Source: CAYFLR01 sp964343805 | GTDB lineage: Bacteria > Bdellovibrionota_B > Oligoflexia > CAYFLR01 | Assembly (NCBI GenBank): GCA_964343805.1 | Contig: CAYFLR010000037.1 | Span: 1 to 57,012, forward strand | Reading direction: 5' to 3' | DNA length: 57,012 nucleotides | Shown here: in pieces, positions 9,790 to 18,701 of the stretch | Layout of the letters: each line of letters opens with the position of its first letter | Numbering within the stretch: position 1 is the stretch's first letter | The notes under the pieces: generated by a model | What the model saw: the letters and a program-made list of their open reading frames with translations, nothing else | Told to the model about the DNA's origin: nothing | Database searches by the model: none | Made by a program: the position numbers and the translations under genes

Positions 9790-10514
9790 TCATCCGATGA
9801 ACTTCTGACTGCTGAGGTGAGTAGATAGGGTGTTAAAACTTTTAAATTTATAAAGGGAGGAGGTTTTGGCATAGGGCCTCAATCCCTTTGTAATATTCTT
9901 TTTTATTTGCTCTATATCCAAATCCACATGATCGGTGAGATTGGTTACCCGACAGTGACGACTCTTAACCTTGGGTCTTTTTANNNNNNNNNNAAAGTCT
10001 GATAAGCAGGGTTCCAATTGATCGCATTTTGCAAAGAGTTAAGATCTGATCTGACTAAGATACAAGCATGATAAAAAAAGCACTCTTTACTCACATAAAC
10101 CGCACAGCCCATCACCTTCTTACCATCAATATATCCACTTCCTCTTTCATCAATTTCAAACTCACAATTTCCATCAACCGCAGTTTGTAATAAGAGCCGA
10201 GATATGGACTCTGTCTCTTTGGAGGTGTTTTTATGATAGAGTTTATGGTCTCTGCTTTTTTTGAGGGTAATATTAAGGTTTCCTAAATCATGATAGACCG
10301 TACCTCCGCCGGTAAACCTTTTAAAAACCGGAATTTGATATTCTTTGATATAGGAGTTATTGACTTCGACATTTTGATCTTGGTGACGCCCGATAAAAAG
10401 TGAAGGGCTATTCTGCCAAAAACGAAGGATAAAAGGGTGATCCAATTCCTTTATTTTCACTTCTGTTTCACTATTTTTATAGGGGCAATTTTCGTTGCTA
10501 TCTAATAAAACCAT
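9790..10514 (-). CDS. lplA: Lipoate-protein ligase A (10-N gap inside)
   Basis: LplA activates lipoate with ATP and attaches it to lipoyl-domain lysines, here most simply those of the E2 encoded downstream. The N-terminal part contains FIGRHQDQNVEVN and RFTGGGTVYHDLGNLN, the conserved lipoyl-AMP-binding segment, then GSGYIDGKKVMGCA. The gap at 9984-9993 interrupts the gene. The last ~60 codons beyond it are in a different frame only because the gap length is arbitrary. The start at 10514 has an AAGGAG ribosome site at 10525-10520. As first gene of the pdh operon it couples cofactor loading to enzyme synthesis. Confidence 0.9.
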
Positions 10515-10519
10515 AATAA

Positions 10520-10560
10520 CTCCTTATTAGTAATTATTACTATTTAAAGGGTTTTGTCAA
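10520..10560 (-). promoter_or_regulatory. Sigma-70-like promoter with palindromic operator for the lplA-pdh operon
   Basis: On the minus strand a perfect TTGACA (10560-10555) is followed after 17 bases by ATAATT (10537-10532). Overlapping the -10 is the palindrome TAGTAATTATTACTA (10528-10542; 7-bp arms, one central base). The ribosome site AAGGAG follows immediately, so the leader would be very short. The palindrome is well placed for a repressor, but its binding protein cannot be named. Confidence 0.5.
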
Positions 10561-10620
10561 TATATAAGTTACTTTTTAGCTTATTTATATAATGAATAGA
10601 TAAATATTGCAGCTACTTGA

Positions 10621-11526
10621 CTATTTTCCGAAGATTCTAGATAACTTACTCATTAAGGATCCACAGAACTTAGTTCCTCCTGGGATATCTTCTTTATGCT
10701 CTTTGATGGGCTCGATTTCTATTTCAATTCGCTCTTCATTAGGAAGAACCCGTTCATAGATTTCAGGTATCTTCACATCACCTAATAGAAACTTTTCTAT
10801 ACGAGGTATGACATGCTCCATTACATAGCCTGATTCATTAAAAAAGGGTTTAGCCTGACCTAAGGCACCCATAGCAGCTGTTTTAAAATGAAGTTCACTG
10901 GGCGCAAATTTAACCCCATCACGCAGCTTATGCAGCCAAGGAATAAGATGAGGCCTCACATCTTTTTTAGCGGAACTGAACTCACGAACTGCTGTTTTAT
11001 CAATTATTATCCACTCTTCAAAAATAACTTTGGCAGTGGCTCCTGGGCTATCCCTTTGAACCCTTTTATGATGGATAAGTTGGACTCCTTTTCCATCAAA
11101 CACCTCTTTGGGAATTACCGACCCTGGTTCGGTTACAACCTCGGCAACTTTAACAGGGTAATTAACCGTTTCAAGTACGACTGGGACATTGCCATACATT
11201 TCAAAAACCCCTGCTCCCATACCTGTTACCGGATTCGTCCATACAAACAGTGCTTCTTTTCCTGCTAAACCAGGGATACTCTCTCCAATTAATTGGGTAG
11301 AGCTTATTTGGTGAAATGGATATTGACCTGTCTGCTTCACTCTATTCATAAGTGATTCCATCTTCAGAGTACTGTCTTTGGTCCAGTGAAAAAGATACTG
11401 AGGAACCATCATGGTTTTGGTCTCTACCACTCTCGAATCAGCATTGATCTTGTGGGTCTGCAGAGCAATAAAGGTAATGAGCAGAAGGTAAGTAGCTAGT
11501 TTTTTTATAATAACTAGGTTTAGCAT
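10621..11526 (-). CDS. Secreted protein of unknown function (possible ADP-ribosyltransferase-like fold)
   Basis: 301 residues from the ATG at 11526. I prefer it to the in-frame ATG at 11538 because GGGAG lies between the two, correctly spaced for the second. The N-terminus is a signal peptide (ATYLLLITFIALQTHKINA). The mature protein opens with YLFHWTKDSTLK, has ALFVWTNPVTGMGAG in the middle and FEEWIIIDKTAV near 190. A His-Trp-Thr start plus a later Glu-Glu-Trp strand recalls ADP-ribosyltransferase folds, but this is only a resemblance. Two Cys-poor halves end in a charged tail. It is divergent from the secreted PRTase-like gene at 11655 and has its own sigma-28-like promoter. Confidence 0.75.
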   Translation of the reverse strand: MLNLVIIKKLATYLLLITFIALQTHKINADSRVVETKTMMVPQYLFHWTKDSTLKMESLMNRVKQTGQYPFHQISSTQLIGESIPGLAGKEALFVWTNPVTGMGAGVFEMYGNVPVVLETVNYPVKVAEVVTEPGSVIPKEVFDGKGVQLIHHKRVQRDSPGATAKVIFEEWIIIDKTAVREFSSAKKDVRPHLIPWLHKLRDGVKFAPSELHFKTAAMGALGQAKPFFNESGYVMEHVIPRIEKFLLGDVKIPEIYERVLPNEERIEIEIEPIKEHKEDIPGGTKFCGSLMSKLSRIFGK

Positions 11527-11562
11527 AGGAACTCCCATATTTAACAGACATTTGCCTTCTTC

Positions 11563-11590
11563 TTATCGGTATTTAGGATAATTATATTAA
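11563..11590 (-). promoter_or_regulatory. FliA (sigma-28)-like promoter of the 301-residue secreted protein
   Basis: On the minus strand, TTAA (11590-11587) is followed after 16 bases by ACCGATAA (11570-11563), differing from the sigma-28 -10 GCCGATAA at one base. The start codon at 11526 is about 36 bases downstream. The -35 is weaker (TTAA for TAAA) and the spacing one base longer than in E. coli. Confidence 0.45.
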
Positions 11591-11654
11591 TAAATTCACG
11601 AATCCGAGTTATAATAGTTAGAAATCCCTCTAATTAACGCTCGGAGTACTCATA

Positions 11655-13367
11655 ATGCTTATGAATCTATATAAACTTTTCTGTGGCCTTTTCATTACGG
11701 CTTTCTTTTTATATCCACCATTATGGGCAAATCAGCAACAGCAACTACAGCAAATAGAGCAAATACAGCATCAACCCCAATACAGTAAAGAGCATATTCG
11801 GCAGATGCAGGCTCAAAGCTCAGACCTTATATGCAGCCGTCTTAAAGTGGACAAACCCGCACTGGTGGGTCCTCCCCCAAAAGGCAGTAAACCACAGATG
11901 GCCCGAGGAAGTGATGTTCCCTTTCCTCTCGCTACCAAAACCAAAACTGAGGACACAGGTAAAAAAGCTAATTTTTTTGAACAGATAAAGAAACTCACCG
12001 AAAGAATTAATGGGGAAAACGGAGGAATCCGGCGAGATCAATTAAGGAGCCTTTTGGAACTCCCGGAAGTGAAAGATCAAAAACTTGCTAGACAGGTACT
12101 CTACCGAATGACCAACTGGGGTAACATGGCAAATGTTTTTGAGGGCTTAAGCTTCATTCAAAGACAAGCTGAAAAGGCAGACCTAATGTATGTCCCTTTA
12201 GGCAGAGGCACCCTCACCGATGTATTTGATTATTTAGCTAATAAACAAAATCCCCATGTATCCCAATTCAGTAGCCTTGTTGACAAGTTCGATATTGAGC
12301 CTGTTTATCATGGAAAAAAAGCCGCCGTCTTGGTGGATAGAGCTATGATCCGGTTATTAAAACAAGATCCAGAGTTAGTTAAGCAGTTAAAAACAGAGGG
12401 AGTACAATGTGTGGCCCTTCCTGGTTGGGATCAAGGGATTAATCCCTTTAACCAGCATGGTTTTAATCAAGTGAGCAAACAGTTCAGTTTAAACTATCAG
12501 CAAGCGAAAGCTTTTGGTTTAAAATCCCTCGATCTTCATTTCGTCGCCGATATAAAAAGTGAACTAACCGCTCTCGGTCTTGGTAAAAACTTCCGAGTGA
12601 TGAAATATGATTGGACACCAGAAGGGGAAATGCACTCCTCCTTTAATGAACTTCTTCATCGTATGACACCCAAAAGAGTTCACTCCTCGGATGTCCTCGC
12701 TCAATTTGGTAAAGACATCCTTAAACCGGAAGATGAACTCCGTTTTATGAATATACTAAGAGAAAGTGCCGCCTATTTCAGCATTCCACGTTTAGCTCGT
12801 CTGGCTGAAAAAGTACATATCCACATCCGCGCTCTTGCTCATGAAAGACAGATTCCAGAAGACCAAATTTACCTCTATGCCGCTCTAAGAGGAAAGAGTT
12901 ATCAGCTCATCAGCTACCTCTATGCTAACGTGAATGGGATTCCTATCCATCGGATTGTAAAGAACCTCAAAGATGTACCGGATAAGAGTTTAATTGTTAT
13001 GTGCGATGATTTTGCCGGCAGTGGAGATAGCCTCATTCAAGAGATGCCGAAACATGAATTAAAAAATCACACCATTGTCATCTCCCCCATGGTTTCCACT
13101 CCATCCGCTATCACACGCTTTGGAGAAAATGCCACATCTCAGATCAGATACACCACTGGCTTTACCCTTAAAAATTATCAACTCACAGCAGAATATAAAG
13201 CTTCAACTCCCAAAGAACGAAGTGCCTATGATTATTTTCTAACTCAAGGATATAAACGTAACGGAGCCAACGTCTCCTTTGCTTATATGTCACCAGACAA
13301 TAATAATCGAATTTTTGCACGCCACTTTGCAGGTCTGTTTACTATTCCGAGAAATGCTATTAAGTGA
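11655..13367 (+). CDS. Secreted phosphoribosyltransferase-like protein
   Basis: 570 residues with a clear signal peptide (LFCGLFITAFFLYPPLWA) followed by a Gln-rich stretch, so it is exported. The C-terminal third looks like a PRTase fold: LYAALRGKSYQLISYLY, then at about 446-457 VMCDDFAGSGDSL, which matches the PRPP-binding loop (hydrophobic strand, two acidic residues, small residues). A final SPDNNNRIF recalls the PDN motif seen in PRTase-like accessory proteins. The middle region (about 100-380) is unrecognised. PRTases are normally cytoplasmic, so the export signal is odd. GGAG precedes the ATG at 11655. A weak TTAATA-N17-TATAAT promoter is at 11587-11615. It overlaps the convergent kinase gene by 8 bp. 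Confidence 0.75.
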   Translation: MLMNLYKLFCGLFITAFFLYPPLWANQQQQLQQIEQIQHQPQYSKEHIRQMQAQSSDLICSRLKVDKPALVGPPPKGSKPQMARGSDVPFPLATKTKTEDTGKKANFFEQIKKLTERINGENGGIRRDQLRSLLELPEVKDQKLARQVLYRMTNWGNMANVFEGLSFIQRQAEKADLMYVPLGRGTLTDVFDYLANKQNPHVSQFSSLVDKFDIEPVYHGKKAAVLVDRAMIRLLKQDPELVKQLKTEGVQCVALPGWDQGINPFNQHGFNQVSKQFSLNYQQAKAFGLKSLDLHFVADIKSELTALGLGKNFRVMKYDWTPEGEMHSSFNELLHRMTPKRVHSSDVLAQFGKDILKPEDELRFMNILRESAAYFSIPRLARLAEKVHIHIRALAHERQIPEDQIYLYAALRGKSYQLISYLYANVNGIPIHRIVKNLKDVPDKSLIVMCDDFAGSGDSLIQEMPKHELKNHTIVISPMVSTPSAITRFGENATSQIRYTTGFTLKNYQLTAEYKASTPKERSAYDYFLTQGYKRNGANVSFAYMSPDNNNRIFARHFAGLFTIPRNAIK

Positions 13368-15285
13368 TAGGAATAAATATATCGATCTGACTTCCCTGAC
13401 CCAGTTCTGATTTTAGAGCAATGGTTCCACCCACCTGCTCCACACTCTTTTTAACAGAAGACATCCCCACCCCTCGGCCAGAGGTCATAGAAGCTTCATC
13501 GCGAATGGAAAACTTAGGATCAAAAATCAGGTTTAACTTCTCATCATCAGGGAGGGAACTAAGTTCATCAGCAGAAAGCAGCCCCTTTTCCACGGCCTTT
13601 TCTCCAATTTTCAAAGGATCCATTCCCGCCCCATCATCGGCAAAAAGAACACTCCATCCCTTCTCACTTCGACTCACATCCACTTTAATTGTCCCTGCCC
13701 TCGCCTTATCACCTCTTTGAGAGGGAAGTTCTATTCCATGGTCTATGGAGTTTCTAATGAGATGAGAAATATTATTCAAGATGGGTCCTAAAAGTTTGCC
13801 ATCCACTTTGGTGGTGGTTCCGGTCATGCAAAGAGCTACCTGCTTACTTAAAACCCCTGCTGTCCTTTCAACCAAATTAGGTAAGCCTGCTAAGTAAACA
13901 TTGGCCTCATGAAAGTAGGCTTCTTTGGCAAACTGAGAGATGGATTGTTTTAATTTTGACAAATCATTTTGAGTCTCACACTCATTGATAAGAGATGAAA
14001 GTTGATCTGCATCAATGGAAATCTCAGGTTGATTAAGAGAATCCAGTTCAATTTTAAGCATTTCAAAGTTCTCAGTGAGAAAGGAGGAGAGCTCATTTTC
14101 AATCTCGTGAATATCCTCCAGAGTGACCTCTGCTTTCTCTTCAATCTTGTGAACAAGAGAACCCATCTCATCAAGAGAAAAACAACCCGCATTTCCCTTC
14201 ACAGTGTGAAGATCCATCCGGAGAGCAGAATCATCAGGATTCCCCACCTCTCGTTTACAATTATCCAAGAGTGCTTTCGCATCTTTAACGAAGCGTAAAA
14301 AGAACTCACGATTCCTGAGGATTTCAATCAATCTCTCATTTCGTTCATTCTCTTTTTGAATGGCCTCCTGCATGGAAATATCAACAATAGTAAACATCAC
14401 AAACTGAAGTTCTGCTTGCTCATTTTCTAGACCACTTCCGGTAATACGATAAGTCTTATCCCCGATCACAAATTGCTCTGGAATTTGGGCCAAAGATATT
14501 TCTGCAGGCAAAATACCTAGAAAAGCTTGATCATACATCACCATAAAGTGTTCTTTATCTTTGGAGCTCATCTGCATCGCATCAGCTATATTCACCCCGA
14601 TCAGCTTTTCCTTTTGGAAAATATCTTTACAAGACTTGGTATGTCCTTCCTGAATGAGTCCTTGGGGGTCAGAAATCAAAATTCCTGATTGAACATTATC
14701 TAAAATTGTACGAATAGCTTTGGTTCGATCCTCAACCATTATTTCCAGTTTATCTACCAGATTCTTAAGATCCTCTTGCGCCTGAACCAGTTCTCGGTTG
14801 ACGATTTCAAATTGAATAGCCTTTTCATTGGTGAGAGCTAACTTCTCTGAAAGCACTTTCGTAAAAATACGAAACAGAGTGTGTTGAACCACATCCATGC
14901 GATCTTCATCAAGGTGATCTAAATTTTTAATATTAATACTTAAGAGCTCCGCCTCAGTTTCTGCTCTCACCGTGGCGGAACAGGGTTTCTCACTGATAAC
15001 GCTCATCTCGCCAATCAGATCCCCTTTTTGTTGCAATTGAGCAATTCTTTCATCGCTAGCATAGATACCTAAGTCCCCACTCATTAACACAAAGATTTTA
15101 TGATTTAATTGACCTTGGGTCAGTATGTCTTCGCCTGGTTTAACGATGATCCGATTTGTAATGGGAAGCAAGTTTTTCACAAGGTTTTCAGGAATAAAGT
15201 GAGAAAGCTTTTTAGAAGACTTAAAAAACTCAATGACTTCCTGATTCTCGGCAAAAATAAGTTGATCGATGGCAGACCGATTCAT
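13360..15285 (-). CDS. CheA-like histidine kinase with cyclic-nucleotide-binding, PAS and Hpt domains
   Basis: 641 residues, apparently soluble. Order: cyclic-nucleotide-binding (CAP effector) domain at about 40-125 (GEDILTQGQ ... GEMSVISEKPCSATVRA); coiled coil at about 150-190; PAS at about 190-305; Hpt at about 325-425 with the phosphorylatable His360 in LHTVKGNAG; CheA-type ATPase at about 490-641 with LIRNSIDHGIE, DDGAGMD and GRGVGMSSV. It lacks the P2, dimerisation and CheW-binding domains of true CheA, so it probably feeds a phosphorelay in trans, perhaps to the CheY-like protein at 16007. A cyclic nucleotide would be the expected input. I see no strong promoter in 15286-15513. Confidence 0.88.
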   Translation of the reverse strand: MNRSAIDQLIFAENQEVIEFFKSSKKLSHFIPENLVKNLLPITNRIIVKPGEDILTQGQLNHKIFVLMSGDLGIYASDERIAQLQQKGDLIGEMSVISEKPCSATVRAETEAELLSINIKNLDHLDEDRMDVVQHTLFRIFTKVLSEKLALTNEKAIQFEIVNRELVQAQEDLKNLVDKLEIMVEDRTKAIRTILDNVQSGILISDPQGLIQEGHTKSCKDIFQKEKLIGVNIADAMQMSSKDKEHFMVMYDQAFLGILPAEISLAQIPEQFVIGDKTYRITGSGLENEQAELQFVMFTIVDISMQEAIQKENERNERLIEILRNREFFLRFVKDAKALLDNCKREVGNPDDSALRMDLHTVKGNAGCFSLDEMGSLVHKIEEKAEVTLEDIHEIENELSSFLTENFEMLKIELDSLNQPEISIDADQLSSLINECETQNDLSKLKQSISQFAKEAYFHEANVYLAGLPNLVERTAGVLSKQVALCMTGTTTKVDGKLLGPILNNISHLIRNSIDHGIELPSQRGDKARAGTIKVDVSRSEKGWSVLFADDGAGMDPLKIGEKAVEKGLLSADELSSLPDDEKLNLIFDPKFSIRDEASMTSGRGVGMSSVKKSVEQVGGTIALKSELGQGSQIDIFIPIT

Positions 15286-15513
15286 TACAAACCTTCAATG
15301 TGGATGCTTAAAGTTTAATTTTACTATGCAATCTCTAATAAAACCACCAAATTAGATGAAGTTTTCCCTTTATATTGAAAATCTGACTTACAAAAAACAA
15401 ATCCATTCAATTGAAAATAAAATACTTATATTAACTTTTTTGATATTTACTAATTATTATTTTTAAAGTAATAGACTATCCCAATATTTAAACCTTTTTT
15501 CTGGAGTATAAAA

Positions 15514-15994
15514 ATGAAATACTTTCTCTTATTAGGATTCTTATTAAGCAGTTCTCTGCAAGCTCAAAATATTGAAGCTGTAGCATCTTGTGAGTTCTCA
15601 NNNNNNNNNNGGCGACAAATATGTCGTAAACTTAGAGCAGGATTACTTGGAGCCGCATCAATCCATGATCATGCCTAATGTGATGGCTTTAAAAAAGCAA
15701 CCCACCTACTACCTCACCTTTGATGCCTATAGCCAATCGGCTGAAGGACAAAAAGAAGAGTTACCTCATTTCGTTTCAGACTGGTTTGCAGTAGACAATG
15801 TGACCGCGGAAGCCATGGAGCAATTCAAGGATGTTTTTGCCGGAACACCAAAGCCTACCAAATGGATTCGTCTTGCATTTCCAACTGATTTAACCGCATT
15901 TGCTATCTATGTAGAATTGAAAGCTGAAGATGGAGAAGTTATGCGAAAATTACTGATCACTTTTATGGCTGAAGAAGAGGTGGTTTGCAAATAA
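15514..15994 (+). CDS. Small secreted protein of unknown function (10-N gap inside)
   Basis: The ATG at 15514 follows CTGGAG and opens a signal peptide (KYFLLLGFLLSSSLQA). The reading continues to the gap at 15601-15610, after which a 127-codon frame runs to the TAA at 15994. The frame change reflects the unknown gap length. The mature part has aromatic, beta-rich segments (YYLTFDAYSQSAEG, TKWIRLAFP, FAIYVELKAEDGE) and just two Cys, near the two ends. I do not recognise the family. It is the only rightward gene between the CheA-like kinase and the CheY-like gene. Confidence 0.75.
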
Positions 15995-16006
15995 GGCAGG
16001 CTGGAA

Positions 16007-16381
16007 TTATTCTTTGGACTTTAATAAAAAGTTATCCACAATATTACGAATTACTTGGGGTTTAAAAGGCTTGACGGCCCATGCTTGAACCCCAATTTCT
16101 TTTCCTTGTCTAACAAGGTCATTACTGGTTTCAGTAGTCAAAATAATAATAGGAACATTTTCATAATTAGGTAAGAGACGAATTTGTTTAACCATCTCAA
16201 ACCCATTCATCTTAGGCATGTTAAGATCAGATATAATGAGGTCAAACTTTTTCTTGCTGGCCCATGCGAGTCCCTCAGTACCATCATTAGCTACCGTCAC
16301 TTCATGGTTATCATCGGCTAAAGCGATGGTCATTAAATGAGTTATGGAAACACAATCATCAGTCACAAGAATATGGTACAT
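16007..16381 (-). CDS. Single-domain CheY-like response regulator
   Basis: 124 residues, a lone receiver domain. The acidic pocket is Asp8-Asp9 (LVTDDC), the phosphoacceptor Asp52 (IISDLNMPKMNG), the switch Thr at 82-83 (ILTTE), and Lys104 (AVKPFKP). No output domain is present, so it should act by protein contact, for example on a flagellar motor or as a phosphorelay intermediate. It has its own sigma-70-like promoter and an AAGGAGG ribosome site. The CheA-like kinase upstream on the same strand (13360-15285) is a plausible but unproven partner. Confidence 0.93.
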   Translation of the reverse strand: MYHILVTDDCVSITHLMTIALADDNHEVTVANDGTEGLAWASKKKFDLIISDLNMPKMNGFEMVKQIRLLPNYENVPIIILTTETSNDLVRQGKEIGVQAWAVKPFKPQVIRNIVDNFLLKSKE

Positions 16382-16405
16382 TAAAAACCTCCTTTTACAC
16401 TTCTC

Positions 16406-16433
16406 ATTATACGTGATCGAATAGAGAAAACAA
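16406..16433 (-). promoter_or_regulatory. Sigma-70-like promoter of the CheY-like gene
   Basis: On the minus strand TTGTTT (16433-16428) is followed after 16 bases by a perfect TATAAT (16411-16406). The AAGGAGG ribosome site lies just downstream, before the ATG at 16381. Confidence 0.6.
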
Positions 16434-16436
16434 GAT

Positions 16437-17768
16437 CTACTGCAAATGATCCACAGAAATCTGTTTGGCCGCCTTGGCTCCCAATTGCTTTATATTCTCA
16501 ACTTTAGTGATAATACTTCCTCTACCCAGGTGAAGTTTATTCATAGCCGCTTCATAAACCGACTCGGTTTTCTTAAGCTGATCACCCACTTTATCTAGAT
16601 CGCCAATAAACCCCACAAACTTATCGTAGAGCCGACCACTTTCCATGGCTATCTTCTGAGCATTCTTATTTTGCTTTTCCTGCTTCCAAATTGAAGCGAT
16701 CGTACGTAAGGTTGCCAATAAGGTTGTAGGGCTGACAATCACTATGGATTTTTGCCAAGCTGCCGAGTAGATTTGAGGATCTTCTTGCAGAGCGAGAGAA
16801 AAAGCCCCTTCTATAGGAAAGAATAAGAGCACAAATTCAGGAGTCACCAGCTTTTCACTTAAATGGTACTGTTTGGAATTTAAGATATCAATATGGCCAT
16901 AGATGGAAGAGACAAACAGCTTTAACAAAGCCTTCCTCTCCTCAGGGTCTTCTGTTGACATCAATCTTTCATAATGAGTGAGAGAGACCTTAGCATCGAT
17001 AATAATATGCTTATTGTCCGGCAAATTAATGATCACATCCGGTTGCTGTCTTTTTCCACTGGCATCTTTTAAGCCTAAATCACGTCCTTGAGTAACATAC
17101 TCCTCATTTTCTCTTAAACCGGAGGATTCGAGAATTCTTTCTAAGACCACCTCTCCCCAGTTTCCTTGGGCTTTCACATCTCCTCTCAAAGCAGAGGTTA
17201 AATTGTTGGTCTGCTCGGTGATTTCGGAGGTGGTTTTAACCATCCGTTCAATCTCTTTTTTCAAAGCAAAGCGCTCGCGAGACTCATCACCATAGATTTC
17301 ATTGACCCGCTGTTGAAACTCACCAATCCGCTCTTTCAAGGGCTGCAAAAGAGCGTTCATGTTTTGTTCCGCACTCTTATGAAATTGATTTGAATTCTCA
17401 TTCAGAATTTGGGTTGCCAAATTGGTAAACTGCTCTTTGAGTAGATTTTGAGAGGCCGCCACCTCCTCTTTATGCTGGGCAATTTGCTGGATATAACTTT
17501 CTTTCTCGGTTTGGAGAGCAGAAAGTTTTCTCTCTAAATCGAGGGAGGTATGAGTGTTGGAACTTAGCTGACTTTGAATCTTTTTTTGTTCTTCGCTGAG
17601 CCACTCCACCTGCTTTTTAGCGGCGGCCAACTCTTCCCCGGTGGTGCGGGAATTTTGCACCTCACTTAAAACCAGTTTCAGGTAACGGAGGCGTGCTAAA
17701 AACCACCCGATTAAAATTCCTATAAAACCAGCTAAGCCATAAAAACCATAATATAACCATTCATCCAT
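16437..17768 (-). CDS. rmuC: RmuC family protein
   Basis: 443 residues, close to the usual length. One N-terminal membrane segment (YGFYGLAGFIGILIGWFLA) precedes a long coiled coil (about 30-190) and the RmuC domain (about 190-430), with the conserved QGNWGEVVLERILE, PDVIINLPD and IIIDAKVSLTHYE. The last of these is the PD-(D/E)XK-like nuclease core region. RmuC limits inversions and rearrangements at short inverted repeats in E. coli; the mechanism is not settled. It starts 15 bases after the upstream lipoprotein gene ends and closes the row of leftward genes that begins with the selenocysteine tRNA. Confidence 0.94.
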   Translation of the reverse strand: MDEWLYYGFYGLAGFIGILIGWFLARLRYLKLVLSEVQNSRTTGEELAAAKKQVEWLSEEQKKIQSQLSSNTHTSLDLERKLSALQTEKESYIQQIAQHKEEVAASQNLLKEQFTNLATQILNENSNQFHKSAEQNMNALLQPLKERIGEFQQRVNEIYGDESRERFALKKEIERMVKTTSEITEQTNNLTSALRGDVKAQGNWGEVVLERILESSGLRENEEYVTQGRDLGLKDASGKRQQPDVIINLPDNKHIIIDAKVSLTHYERLMSTEDPEERKALLKLFVSSIYGHIDILNSKQYHLSEKLVTPEFVLLFFPIEGAFSLALQEDPQIYSAAWQKSIVIVSPTTLLATLRTIASIWKQEKQNKNAQKIAMESGRLYDKFVGFIGDLDKVGDQLKKTESVYEAAMNKLHLGRGSIITKVENIKQLGAKAAKQISVDHLQ

Positions 17769-17783
17769 ATTTCACTTCACCTA

Positions 17784-18698
17784 TTAACGAAAAGGAACTT
17801 CCACCCGCTCTAAAACTCCATTTTTAAAATGGAGCCAAATAGCATACTCTTTTCCATGCCATCCCCAGTGGTCATCTCCTTTTATTTGCACAAAATTTAA
17901 ACTTTTATTCAGCTTAATGAAATCATTTTTTTTAAATTGCCGGGGTAAAACTAAATTAAAGAGCCGCAAACTTCTCTGATGAACTTTTACATTTTCGGCT
18001 CTTTGGTAAAAACTCTTCATAACAAAGTTGATCATCCTTACGGTGGAATTTTGCTGTGCAACCTCAGCACTCACTCCCACCTCCGGCCAACCAAAGAAAG
18101 TGATTTTTCGAACCGCATCTTGTTCGGTGATAGTTGGAGGTCCAAAAACAACCTGGAGTTTATCGAGGGAAAGGGGGAGCTCCATTCTCTCTTTATCAAC
18201 GATTACAAACGTACCATCCACCACCAAATTCATTTGGGTGAGTAATTTATTAAACCTCTCACAGGCGGGTTTCATTCCTTTTAAGCAAGCTTGATTATAA
18301 AAGTTCTTAGCCTGATATAACTGTCTTACATTTTCAAGGTTCCATGCATGAAGCATACAAGCCCAGGAATCACTTTCATAACAAGTCGATTGTAAAGGAG
18401 CCGCTCCAATGGAATCCTGATGTAAAATAGAGTAATAACCATGGAGGAGGCATAGAGCCGAATGATTATTATTTTGACAAAACTTGGCTGCCAGCTTGAC
18501 ACTCACTTGCTCTTTACCCAGCTGCTCAGCCAAGAGCATTTGGTATAAGCAACCCTCTTGACTTTTCCTACAGGCTTGTTGATATGACTTGTAAGCGGAT
18601 TCATGGAGACCTTGGGATTCGAGATAAATTCCCCGCTCTAATGCACTCTCACAGGCAGTGAAAAAGAAAACAGAGAAAAATGGAAAAAGCTTAAACAT
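17784..18698 (-). CDS. Lipoprotein with Cys-rich Sel1/TPR-like repeats
   Basis: 304 residues. The short signal ends at Cys15 (FFFTAC). Residues about 20-155 are helical repeats with paired Cys roughly 8 residues apart (CRKSQEGC, CLKGMKPAC). This is typical of Sel1-like, HcpA-type repeats held by disulfides in the periplasm. The C-terminal half (about 165-304) is a separate beta-rich domain (LPLSLDKLQVVFGPPTIT) that I do not recognise with certainty. It lies 3 bases after the upstream membrane-protein gene and 15 bases before rmuC, so co-transcription is likely. Probable role is protein-protein interaction at the envelope. Confidence 0.82.
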   Translation of the reverse strand: MFKLFPFFSVFFFTACESALERGIYLESQGLHESAYKSYQQACRKSQEGCLYQMLLAEQLGKEQVSVKLAAKFCQNNNHSALCLLHGYYSILHQDSIGAAPLQSTCYESDSWACMLHAWNLENVRQLYQAKNFYNQACLKGMKPACERFNKLLTQMNLVVDGTFVIVDKERMELPLSLDKLQVVFGPPTITEQDAVRKITFFGWPEVGVSAEVAQQNSTVRMINFVMKSFYQRAENVKVHQRSLRLFNLVLPRQFKKNDFIKLNKSLNFVQIKGDDHWGWHGKEYAIWLHFKNGVLERVEVPFR

Positions 18699-18701
18699 AT
18701 C

